Of a stretch of DNA of 46,046 bases, positions 25,726 through 33,401 are shown one piece after another. The first letter of the stretch is position 1, and each line of letters begins with the position of its first letter. Under the pieces are notes generated by a model, which worked only from the letters and a program-made list of their open reading frames with translations, was not told the origin of the DNA and searched no databases. This stretch comes from an uncultured Thermoanaerobaculia bacterium (lineage in GTDB: Bacteria > Acidobacteriota > Thermoanaerobaculia > Multivoradales > Multivoraceae), in NCBI GenBank assembly GCA_951813015.1, contig CATOTG010000011.1:83843-129888 (forward strand), given 5' to 3'. The position numbers and the translations under genes were made by a program.

Positions 25726-27423
25726 TCAGCTGTCCGGGTCGGCGTCGTCGACGAGTTCGATGCCCTTCTGATCCAGCAGCATGCCGATCGCCTTGAAGTA
25801 GGCGAGCAGGGCCCGCCGGTAGTTGGTGATCGCCTCGACCTCGCGGGTTCGCGCCGCGGTGAGATCCTCCTGGATCTCGAGGACCTGGAAGCTCGTCCAG
25901 AGTCCGTTCTCGTAGCGCTTCTGCGCGGCGTCCAGGTTCTTTTCCGCCAACTCTCTCGACACCCGGGCGGAGTCGATCTGCTTGCCGGCGGTTTCGACGC
26001 CACGGGTCGCGGTACGCACCTCCGTGCGGATCGACAGCGTCAGGTCCCGGAGCTCCAGTCGGCCCTGGTCCAACGCCAGTGCGGCGATCCGATTCCGGGC
26101 CTTGGCCGCCCGGTTCTGAAGAGGCTTCGACAGACTCAGGCCGACGTTCCAGCCCTCGAAGACCTGGCCCAGAATCCCCTGGTAGAACTGGCCCAGGGTC
26201 GAGAAGTAGTCGAGCGAGTCGGTTCGCTCGTACTCGGGGGGACACGGCTCGAACAGGTCCGTGAAGCTCGGCTCGCCGGGGCGGTCACAAGTCAGCCGGT
26301 CGCCGCCAAGAGCGTTGCGGCTGTAGTTCACGTTCAGACTGAGGTCGGGCCGCGCCTGGTTCCGCTGGAACTTCGAGTCGATCAGGAGCGTTTCGATCTG
26401 AAGCTCCTGCCGGTCGATCTCGGCTCGCCGGTCGAGCGCCCAGCCGAGCGAGGCGTCCAGGTCGATGACGACCCGGGAGATCTCGGGCGACGTGGTCGGC
26501 ACGATCTCCAGATCCCAGAACGACCTCTCGTCAAGATTCAGCAGCCGCCTGAGCTCGTCCGCCGCGTCCTGGATCTGCGCCTGGACGCGGATGATCTCCT
26601 CCTCCCGGGTGGCGATGCCGGCCTCGCTCTGGACGAGTTCGAGCGGCGCCAGGGTGCCGACCTCGATCTGAATCCGGTTCATCTCGTGCAGTTCCTCGGC
26701 CAGGGCCAGGCTCTCCTCGGCGACCTTGAGCTGTTCCAGCGCTTCGACCAGGGCCCAGTAGCCGTTCGCCACGGTCTGCACCGTGTCGACGACCTGGACC
26801 TCCAGGTCATCCAGACTCATGTCGCTGTTCAGCCTCGCCACGGCGAGATTGCGCTCGGTGATCCTCCTGCCCCGGTTCCTGAGCAGGGGCTGGTTGAAGG
26901 CGAAGGTCAGGCTGGAGCGCAGGCTCGGATTGATGTCCGAGAAGCGGGAGTTCGACTGCGAGCGGCTGTTCTGCCAGTCGATCGAAAACTCGCCGCCCGA
27001 CGCGACCGGCTTCCGCAACTCGACGTTCCCCGTGATCGTCTCGTTCTCCGTCACCAGAGCGCCATCCAGTTGCGAGGCCGACGGGCGACTGTCGTTGTTC
27101 ACGTTGGCAGTGACTCCGAGCACCGTGTCGTAGATGCCGTACTCCTGGTCGATCCGGAACAGCGACTGCGCCCGCTGGTAGCGCTGCACCAGCAGACCCA
27201 GGTTGTTCTTCAGGGCGATCGCGATCGCTTCGTCCAGATCGAGGAGAAGCTCCCCGTCCGCGATCTCCAGTTCGGGTTCGACCGGCTCGGTGATCCAGGT
27301 CGAGCCCACCTGCACCTGCGCCTCCGCCGGCGGCGCCGACACCGCGGGCAGAATGAAGACAGTGCAGAGCGCGGCGATGACCACCGCGGATTCTCGGACT
27401 CGCCGTACTGGGAACAGGTTCAT
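25726..27423 (-). CDS. TolC-family outer membrane efflux protein
   Basis: A 565-residue exported protein with a signal peptide (VVIAALCTVFILPAVSAPPA) and two outer-membrane-efflux repeats. The first includes LDEAIAIALKNNLGLLVQRY, the typical TolC opening, and NQPLLRNRGRRITERNLAVA. The second has LGWALDRRAEIDRQELQIET and a long coiled stretch ending NLDAAQKRYENGLWTSFQVL. Such proteins form the outer-membrane tunnel of type I secretion and efflux systems; the inner-membrane pump and adaptor are not beside it. The start is ATG 27423 with a GGAAGGAAG stretch upstream. It is transcribed divergently from purC. Confidence 0.92.
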   Translation of the reverse strand: MNLFPVRRVRESAVVIAALCTVFILPAVSAPPAEAQVQVGSTWITEPVEPELEIADGELLLDLDEAIAIALKNNLGLLVQRYQRAQSLFRIDQEYGIYDTVLGVTANVNNDSRPSASQLDGALVTENETITGNVELRKPVASGGEFSIDWQNSRSQSNSRFSDINPSLRSSLTFAFNQPLLRNRGRRITERNLAVARLNSDMSLDDLEVQVVDTVQTVANGYWALVEALEQLKVAEESLALAEELHEMNRIQIEVGTLAPLELVQSEAGIATREEEIIRVQAQIQDAADELRRLLNLDERSFWDLEIVPTTSPEISRVVIDLDASLGWALDRRAEIDRQELQIETLLIDSKFQRNQARPDLSLNVNYSRNALGGDRLTCDRPGEPSFTDLFEPCPPEYERTDSLDYFSTLGQFYQGILGQVFEGWNVGLSLSKPLQNRAAKARNRIAALALDQGRLELRDLTLSIRTEVRTATRGVETAGKQIDSARVSRELAEKNLDAAQKRYENGLWTSFQVLEIQEDLTAARTREVEAITNYRRALLAYFKAIGMLLDQKGIELVDDADPDS

Positions 27424-27638
27424 CGGGGTACGTTCTTCCTTCCTTCGACCGCGCTCCGGCCGGAACGGCCGCCACGCATCGTGTCTTCCTCTTTGACGCG
27501 GCAGACGCGAGGTTGTTTCACCAACCCTACGCCAGTCCGCCACGACGCACGGTGCGGTTCACTGCCCGGAAGGGCCAGCGCCGAGCCGCCGGTCATCCGG
27601 GCGCAGGCATGGCGCCGGCATGCTACATTCCCGCGCCG

Positions 27639-28556
27639 ATGAACGCTCTGGAAGGCCTTCCGACTCCCCGTCGCGGCAAGGTCCGCGACATCTACGACCT
27701 CGGCGACCTCCTGCTCCTGGTGGCCAGCGACCGCGTGTCCGCCTACGACTTCGTCCTGTCGCCGGAGATTCCGGACAAGGGCAAGGTCCTCAACCAGTTG
27801 ACCAACTTCTGGTTCCGCCGGCTTGGAGACGCGATCCCGAATCACCTGGTCGAAACCGACGCAGGCAACTTCCCCGCCGAGCTTGGGCGCCACGCCGACT
27901 ACCTGCAAGGACGCTCGGTGCTGGTCCGCAAGGCGGAAGTGGTCCCCTACGAGTGCGTGGCCCGCGGCTATCTCGCCGGCAGCGCGTTCAGGGAGTACCA
28001 GGAGACCGGCCGGGCCTGCGGCCACGACCTGCCCGCGGGCATGCGCCGGGCGGAGAAACTGGACCAGCCGATCTTCACGCCGGCGACAAAGGCCGAAGAA
28101 GGCCACGACGAGAACATCGACTACGACACCCTCGTCCAGGGCGTCGGCCCCGAGATGGCGTCGACGCTGCGCCGAATCACTCTCGAGCTCTTCGTGACCG
28201 GCCAGGAACTGGCGGCGCAGCGGGGCCTGATCCTCGCGGACACGAAGTTCGAGTTCGGACTGGTCGACGGCCAACTGCTGCTGATCGACGAGGTCCTCAC
28301 CCCGGACTCCTCGCGCTACTGGGACGCCGCGGCCTGGAGTCCGGGCGCCGAGCCGGTTTCCTTCGACAAGCAGCCGGTCCGCGACTGGGTCGCCGGCGCC
28401 GGCTGGGACAAGGTCTCGCCGCCCCCGGAACTCACGCCCGAGGTCGTGAACGAGACCCGGGAGCGCTATCTCGACGCCTTCCGCCGGATCACCGGCAGCG
28501 ATCCGGTTCTGCAGGTCCGACTCCGCCCACCGGCAAGCGGGGCAGCCGGCGCCTGA
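27639..28556 (+). CDS. purC: Phosphoribosylaminoimidazole-succinocarboxamide synthase
   Basis: PurC joins aspartate to CAIR in purine synthesis, using ATP. The 305-residue product has the expected motifs: RRGKVRDIYDLGDLLLLVAS, VPYECVARGYLAGSAFREY, IFTPATKAEEGHDENI and the ATP-site segment LADTKFEFGLVDGQLLLIDE. The length and the single-domain layout match the longer bacterial and yeast-like forms. ATG 27639 gives the normal N-terminus. Its last 68 bases overlap the 3' end of the convergent alr gene. Confidence 0.95.
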   Translation: MNALEGLPTPRRGKVRDIYDLGDLLLLVASDRVSAYDFVLSPEIPDKGKVLNQLTNFWFRRLGDAIPNHLVETDAGNFPAELGRHADYLQGRSVLVRKAEVVPYECVARGYLAGSAFREYQETGRACGHDLPAGMRRAEKLDQPIFTPATKAEEGHDENIDYDTLVQGVGPEMASTLRRITLELFVTGQELAAQRGLILADTKFEFGLVDGQLLLIDEVLTPDSSRYWDAAAWSPGAEPVSFDKQPVRDWVAGAGWDKVSPPPELTPEVVNETRERYLDAFRRITGSDPVLQVRLRPPASGAAGA

Positions 28557-29661
28557 AGCCGCACCAGACTTCGTAGGCCGCGACACCGGCCCGAGCGGCA
28601 AGATCGGCAACGCCGATGCGCTCGCCCTCCTGCTCGCCCAGCAGGACGCACTCGTCCCCCACCGCCACGTCGGGAACCGCGGTGACATCCACGGCCAGCG
28701 AGTCCATGCTGATCTGCCCCGCAATCGGACACCGAGCGCCTCGCACCAGGACATCGCCGGGGCCGAAGCCGCTGCTGAAGCCGTCTCCGTAGCCGACCGG
28801 GACCAGGGCGATCACGGCCTCGCGCGGCGCCCTCCAGGTACGGCGATAGCCGACGCCGGCGCCGGCCGCTACTTTCCGCAGATCGAGGACCGGCGCCTTC
28901 ACGCTCATCACCGGGCGCAACCCGGTCGCCGTGCCGGGATCGGCGAGCGCCGCCAGGTCAAGACCGTAGAGCGCACCGCCCACACGCACCGCGCTCCAGC
29001 GGGCCCGTGGCCGCCTCAGAGCGGCAGACGAGTTCGCGAGATGCAGGCCGACGCTGCGGCGTTCTCCCGCGTCGAACGCCGCGACGGCGCCGGCGAAGCG
29101 CCTTTCCTGCAGGCCGCTGAAGCAGCTTTCCGGCAGCTCGGATTCCGCGAAATGGGACATCAGGCCGACAACTTCCAGCTCTCGCGTCGCGCGGAGCTGG
29201 TCGAGAACCGACCGCCAGTCGTCGAGCGGCACACCGTGACGGCTCATCCCGGTGTCCACTTCGACCACGACCCCGAGAGCGTTCCCGCCGGCCGCCTCCC
29301 GCCGGCGCCAGGCCGACCAGTCGGCGACCTGCTCTCGCCGCGTGAGCACGGGCGTCGCGCGCCAACGGACGGCGCGTTCGAGTTCCTCGGTCGAAGCCGG
29401 TCCGCCCAGCAACAGCAACGCGCCGCGGACACCGGCATTCCGCAGCTCCTCCACCTCGCCTGACCGGGCGACGGCCAGTCCGTCGATTCCCAGCCGCTCC
29501 AGTTCGAGGCCCACCGACACCGCCCCGTGACCGTAGGCGTCGGCCTTGACGACTCCGAACGCTTCCCGCCCGCCGATCGCCTGTCGCACCACACTCAGGT
29601 TGGCGGCCAGCGCGCCAAGGTCGACCTCGACCCGCGCCCGAACCCCGGCACTCGAGATCAG
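28489..29661 (-). CDS. alr: Alanine racemase
   Basis: Alr interconverts L- and D-alanine for peptidoglycan, using PLP. The PLP lysine lies in GVVKADAYGHGAVSVGLELE, the catalytic tyrosine regions are AGVGYRRTW and CPIAGQISMDSLAVDVT, and VGYGDGFSSGF is typical. The conserved first strand RARVEVDLGALAANL must be kept, yet no ATG, GTG or TTG precedes it in frame before the dnaB stop. The likely start is a CTG at 29661 overlapping the dnaB stop (CTGA), with GGAGGGG five bases upstream. This gives 390 residues. The 3' end overlaps convergent purC by 68 bases. Confidence 0.92.
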   Translation of the reverse strand: MISSAGVRARVEVDLGALAANLSVVRQAIGGREAFGVVKADAYGHGAVSVGLELERLGIDGLAVARSGEVEELRNAGVRGALLLLGGPASTEELERAVRWRATPVLTRREQVADWSAWRRREAAGGNALGVVVEVDTGMSRHGVPLDDWRSVLDQLRATRELEVVGLMSHFAESELPESCFSGLQERRFAGAVAAFDAGERRSVGLHLANSSAALRRPRARWSAVRVGGALYGLDLAALADPGTATGLRPVMSVKAPVLDLRKVAAGAGVGYRRTWRAPREAVIALVPVGYGDGFSSGFGPGDVLVRGARCPIAGQISMDSLAVDVTAVPDVAVGDECVLLGEQEGERIGVADLAARAGVAAYEVWCGFRRRLPRLPVGGVGPAEPDRCR

Positions 29662-31019
29662 ATCGGCCCCTCCGGCGGCGCGTGATGGCTGTCGTAGTTG
29701 CGGAACGTGGTCGTATCTCCAAGAAAGACGAGACGCACCGCCCCCGTCTCGCCGTTCCGGTGCTTGGCGATGATCAGCTCGGCCAGGCCCTCCACGTCCG
29801 GGTCGTCCGGTTCGTACAGCTCCTCCCGGTAGACGAAGACGACGATGTCGGCGTCCTGTTCGATGTTGCCCGACTCCCGGAGATCCGCGAGTTGGGGTCG
29901 ATGGTCCTTCGTCCTGCGCTCCGGCAACCGCGAGAGCTGGGAGAGTGCCACCACCGGCGCCTCGAGTTCCTTGGCCAGTTGCTTCAGGCCACGGGTTATC
30001 GCTCCGATCTCCAGGTTCCGGTTCTCGTAGCGGCCGCCCGCGTTCATCAACTGGAGGTAGTCCACCACCAGCAGCCCGAGACCGTGCTGGGCCTTCAGCC
30101 GGCGCGCCTTCGACGCCACCTCGAGCAGCGACGGGTTGGCCGAATCGTCGATGAAGAGATTCGAGTCGCGGGCGTTTTCGACCGCCTGGTGCACGCGGCT
30201 CCAGTCCCGAGCCCCGAGCCGACCGCCGCGGAGCCGGCCGAACGGGATGTCGGTCGTCGAGCACAGCACCCGCATCGCGATCTCGCGTTCGCTCATTTCG
30301 AGCGAAAAGAAGCCCGCCGCCTTCTCTTCCTCGTGGGCAACGTGGGTGGCGATGTTCAGGGCCAGGCTCGTCTTGCCCATCCCCGGCCGGCCGGCAACGA
30401 TGACCAGGTTCCCGGGCTGGAGACCGTGGGTCATGCGGTCGAACTCCAGGAAGCCGGTGCGCAGGCCAGGGAAGTCGTTCCCGGACTGCTGTTCGAGTTC
30501 CACGACCGTCTCTTCGTAGACCTGGCCGAGGGGCACGAACGTTCGCGACACCGCCTCCTCGCTCAACGCCATGACGGCCTGTTCCGCGTGGTCCAGCGCT
30601 TCCTTGGCCTCCAGACCACCGTCGAATGCCGACTTGTAGATCGTCGTGCAGGCGTCGATCAGGCGCCGGCGGAGGGCCCGCTCCTTGATGATCTCGACGT
30701 AGGAGTCCACGCGGCCGAGGTCGGGCAGATCGACCTCCAGCGTGGCGAGATACGCCACCCCGCCCACGGCTTCGAACTGATCTCGTTGCTCCAGCCGAGC
30801 CTGCACCGTGCGAAGGTCGATCGGGCTGTCCGCCTGCTGGAGGGCGAGCATCGCCTCGTACAGCACTCGATGCCGCTCGGAGTAGTAGTCCTCCGGCTTC
30901 AGGCGGACCGCGGTGGCCGCCAGGTGTCGATCAGCGTCGAGCAGAATCGCGGCCAGGACCGCGCGCTCCGACTCCTCGCTGTGCGGCAGGCTGTGTGTTT
31001 CTTCTACCGGGGCGCGCAC
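29658..31019 (-). CDS. dnaB: Replicative DNA helicase DnaB
   Basis: DnaB is the ring helicase at the fork. The 453-residue product has the N-terminal primase-interacting domain (LPHSEESERAVLAAILLDAD), Walker A IVAGRPGMGKTSLALNIA, Walker B LLVVDYLQLM, and C-terminal PVVALSQLSRLPERR and DLRESGNIEQDADIVVFVYR. No intein is present. The start is GTG 31019. It overlaps alr by four bases, so the two are probably coupled. It is transcribed divergently from the outer-membrane-like gene. Confidence 0.97.
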   Translation of the reverse strand: MRAPVEETHSLPHSEESERAVLAAILLDADRHLAATAVRLKPEDYYSERHRVLYEAMLALQQADSPIDLRTVQARLEQRDQFEAVGGVAYLATLEVDLPDLGRVDSYVEIIKERALRRRLIDACTTIYKSAFDGGLEAKEALDHAEQAVMALSEEAVSRTFVPLGQVYEETVVELEQQSGNDFPGLRTGFLEFDRMTHGLQPGNLVIVAGRPGMGKTSLALNIATHVAHEEEKAAGFFSLEMSEREIAMRVLCSTTDIPFGRLRGGRLGARDWSRVHQAVENARDSNLFIDDSANPSLLEVASKARRLKAQHGLGLLVVDYLQLMNAGGRYENRNLEIGAITRGLKQLAKELEAPVVALSQLSRLPERRTKDHRPQLADLRESGNIEQDADIVVFVYREELYEPDDPDVEGLAELIIAKHRNGETGAVRLVFLGDTTTFRNYDSHHAPPEGPI

Positions 31020-31162
31020 GGTGGTTCAGACTAGGAGCTTGCGCCGCAGAACGCAACGACGCTCCGGGGTCATCGAGGCGTCTGCGGAATTCCGGGCGGC
31101 ATGCGAAGATGAGCGGGCGCCGACGGCTGGGACAGAATGCCCGTCGCACAGAGCCTGAATCC

Positions 31163-32329
31163 ATGTTGGCGAGACCCAGGCCGCACCCCTCGCGGGGTGG
31201 GCTGAAGCTGAAGCCGGTCTGCACGATCCTGTGCGCCTGGGTCCTCGCGGCCAGTTCGGTCGCAAGCCAGGAAACGTCTCTTGAACCAGCGCGGAATCCA
31301 CGCGCTGCGGACCAGACCCCAACAAGGATCGACGCAAGCAGCAACGAGGCCACGGAGGAGGCCGAGGGCGCCGAGGAGGAAGTCGACCCCTGTGCGTCCG
31401 AGTACCTGGAAGGGCGCTCCTGGCTCGACTGGCTCAACCTGGGCCTCCACCGCACAGCCTGCGAGACCGCCCTGTGGTTCGATCACCTGTTCGGCGACTA
31501 CCGGCTGGACGAGGAAGTCGAGGCAACTCACGGGCGGGCTCTCGTCGGCGTGATCTGGGACGAGCAGTACGGCTTCGAGGACGACCTGCGCTTTCGCGCC
31601 CGTCTCCACTTCCCGATCATGGAGCGGCGCCTCAACGCCTTCATCGGCCGCGACGACCGGGAAGACGTGCTGGAGGACGCGCAGCGCCGGGGCGCCACCT
31701 CCCTGCCGAGCATGTTCGATCCGACGGACGACGAGTGGCTGGTGGGGCTCGGCTATCGCCCGATCTCCGGCGGCGGCAACGGAGACCTCGACTTCGATCT
31801 CGGCATGAACTTCGATTTTCCCGTCGAGCCCTTCGTCCGCGCCCGTTACAAGCACCGGACCTTCCTCTCTGACACGGACCTCGTGCGTTTTCGCCACGCA
31901 CTGTTCTGGGAGCGGGAGGACGGCTGGGGCCTGTCGACCCGGATCGACTACGAACACGCCTTCACCAACGGCTCGATGATGCGTTGGCGCGGCGCTGGAA
32001 AGATCTCCGACATCACGCTCGGCGGCGAGTGGTTCACCGAGTTGAGCTACTACCACCGCCTGGGCCGCCGCCGCGCTCTCGCCCACCAGGTCGGCGCCAA
32101 TGGAGAGACCGATGCTCCGATTCTGGTCGAGAACTACTTCGTGCGCGTGATCTACCGCCAGCAGATCCTCCGCGAGTGGCTGTTCCTCGAGATCGGTCCG
32201 GGCATGGCCTGGCGACGGGATGAACCGGGGGAACCCAGGGACTCGGTTCCTATCCTGCGGTTCGGTTTCGAGATGCTCTTCGGCGACTACCGCGGCGAGG
32301 GCACCGCGGCGCCGGTTCCCCGTCCATAG
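31163..32329 (+). CDS. Predicted outer-membrane beta-barrel protein, family not recognised
   Basis: A 388-residue protein with a probable signal peptide (LKPVCTILCAWVLAASSVAS), an acidic low-complexity stretch (EEAEGAEEEVDPC) and then alternating hydrophobic and polar strands rich in Phe, Trp, Tyr, Arg and Asp, such as DDLRFRARLHFPIME, DFDLGMNFDFPVEPFVRARY and SVPILRFGFEMLFGDY, ending near the C-terminus as barrels often do. A two-cysteine segment (VDPCASEYLEGR and HRTACETALWF) lies after the acidic part. I do not recognise a family. ATG 31163 is the listed start. It precedes the enoyl-CoA hydratase gene by 64 bases. Confidence 0.65.
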   Translation: MLARPRPHPSRGGLKLKPVCTILCAWVLAASSVASQETSLEPARNPRAADQTPTRIDASSNEATEEAEGAEEEVDPCASEYLEGRSWLDWLNLGLHRTACETALWFDHLFGDYRLDEEVEATHGRALVGVIWDEQYGFEDDLRFRARLHFPIMERRLNAFIGRDDREDVLEDAQRRGATSLPSMFDPTDDEWLVGLGYRPISGGGNGDLDFDLGMNFDFPVEPFVRARYKHRTFLSDTDLVRFRHALFWEREDGWGLSTRIDYEHAFTNGSMMRWRGAGKISDITLGGEWFTELSYYHRLGRRRALAHQVGANGETDAPILVENYFVRVIYRQQILREWLFLEIGPGMAWRRDEPGEPRDSVPILRFGFEMLFGDYRGEGTAAPVPRP

Positions 32330-32393
32330 AGAGGGTCGTGCAGGCGGGCTAGAGTCTCGGACCTTGAGACACGACTCCAGGAGCCAGGAGACG

Positions 32394-33176
32394 ATGAGCG
32401 AACATGGCGCCGGGAACGGCGAGATCACGGTTGCGGTCGGCGACGACCTGGTCGCCGAAGTGGAGATCCACCGGCCGCCGAACAACTTCTTCGACCAGGA
32501 TCTGATTGCGGATCTGGCGGCGGCAATCGAGGACCTCGACGAACGCAGCGACTGCCGCGCTGTCGTCCTCTGCTCCGAGGGCAAGCACTTCTGCGCGGGC
32601 GCGAATCTGAACTCGCCTCGCCCGGCGACCGGCGGCCCCGAGCGCCATCTCTACGACGAGGCGGTGCGCCTGTTCGAGACCCGGACTCCGGTCGTCGCCG
32701 CGGTCCAGGGCGCGGCGGTCGGCGGCGGCCTCGGGCTCGCTCTCATGCCCGACTTCCGCATCGCCTGCCCCGAAGCCCGGTTTGCCGCGAACTTCGCTCG
32801 CCTGGGCTTCATCCAGGGCTTCGGTCTGACCGTGACCCTCCCCCGCCTGGTCGGCCGCCAGCGCGGAATGGAGATGCTCTACACGGGTCGCCGGGTGAAG
32901 GGCGAAGAGGCGTTCCGGATCGGTCTCTGCGACGACCTCGTTCCTCGCGACGACGTGCGCACCCGGGCGCGCGCGCTTGCGCGGGAGATCGCGGCGTCGG
33001 CGCCTCTCGCGGTGCGGTCGATCCGGGAGACCCTTCGCGGCGGGCTCGCCGCCGAGATCCGCGCAGCCACCGACCACGAGAAAGTCGAGCAGGACCGGCT
33101 GCGGCAAACGGCGGACTTCACCGAGGGTGTGCGGGCGATGACGGAGCGCCGCCTGCCGCGCTTCACCGGCGCCTGA
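32394..33176 (+). CDS. Enoyl-CoA hydratase/isomerase family protein
   Basis: A 260-residue crotonase-fold protein. CoA-binding and oxyanion-hole segments are visible: GKHFCAGANLNSP (first oxyanion loop) and VVAAVQGAAVGGGLGLALM (second). A glutamate is not evident at the classical hydratase positions (the segment reads ACPEARFAANFARLGFIQG), so the substrate and exact reaction are open. The start is ATG 32394 with GGAG three to six bases upstream. It converges on feoB across a tandem repeat. Confidence 0.88.
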   Translation: MSEHGAGNGEITVAVGDDLVAEVEIHRPPNNFFDQDLIADLAAAIEDLDERSDCRAVVLCSEGKHFCAGANLNSPRPATGGPERHLYDEAVRLFETRTPVVAAVQGAAVGGGLGLALMPDFRIACPEARFAANFARLGFIQGFGLTVTLPRLVGRQRGMEMLYTGRRVKGEEAFRIGLCDDLVPRDDVRTRARALAREIAASAPLAVRSIRETLRGGLAAEIRAATDHEKVEQDRLRQTADFTEGVRAMTERRLPRFTGA

Positions 33177-33220
33177 TCCACCCGGGATGGTGGACCCGTT
33201 GCGGGCGGTCCGCCGGCAGG

Positions 33221-33401
33221 CGGACGCTGTGCCGCGTGCCCGCCCGTCAGGCTTCCGCGCATCCTCCCTCGCGAAGGCCCCGAACTGCGTCGGGGCGGAC
33301 GCTGCGCCCCGTGCCCGCTTCGTCAGGCGCCGGCGCATCCTCGCGCAGGCCCTGAACTGCGCCGGGGCGGACGCTCTGCCCCGTGCCGGCTCGTCAGGCG
33401 C
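33221..33401. repeat. 72-75-bp tandem repeat, about 2.4 copies, running into the 3' end of feoB
   Basis: Copies begin at 33221, 33296 and 33368, each with CGGACGCT, a GTGCC block and CGTCAGGC. The third ends at about 33401, inside feoB, whose stop codon (33394-33396) sits in the CGTCAGGCGCC segment common to the copies. The feoB ending is therefore repeated downstream. The array fills the space between convergent ech and feoB. Confidence 0.88.
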
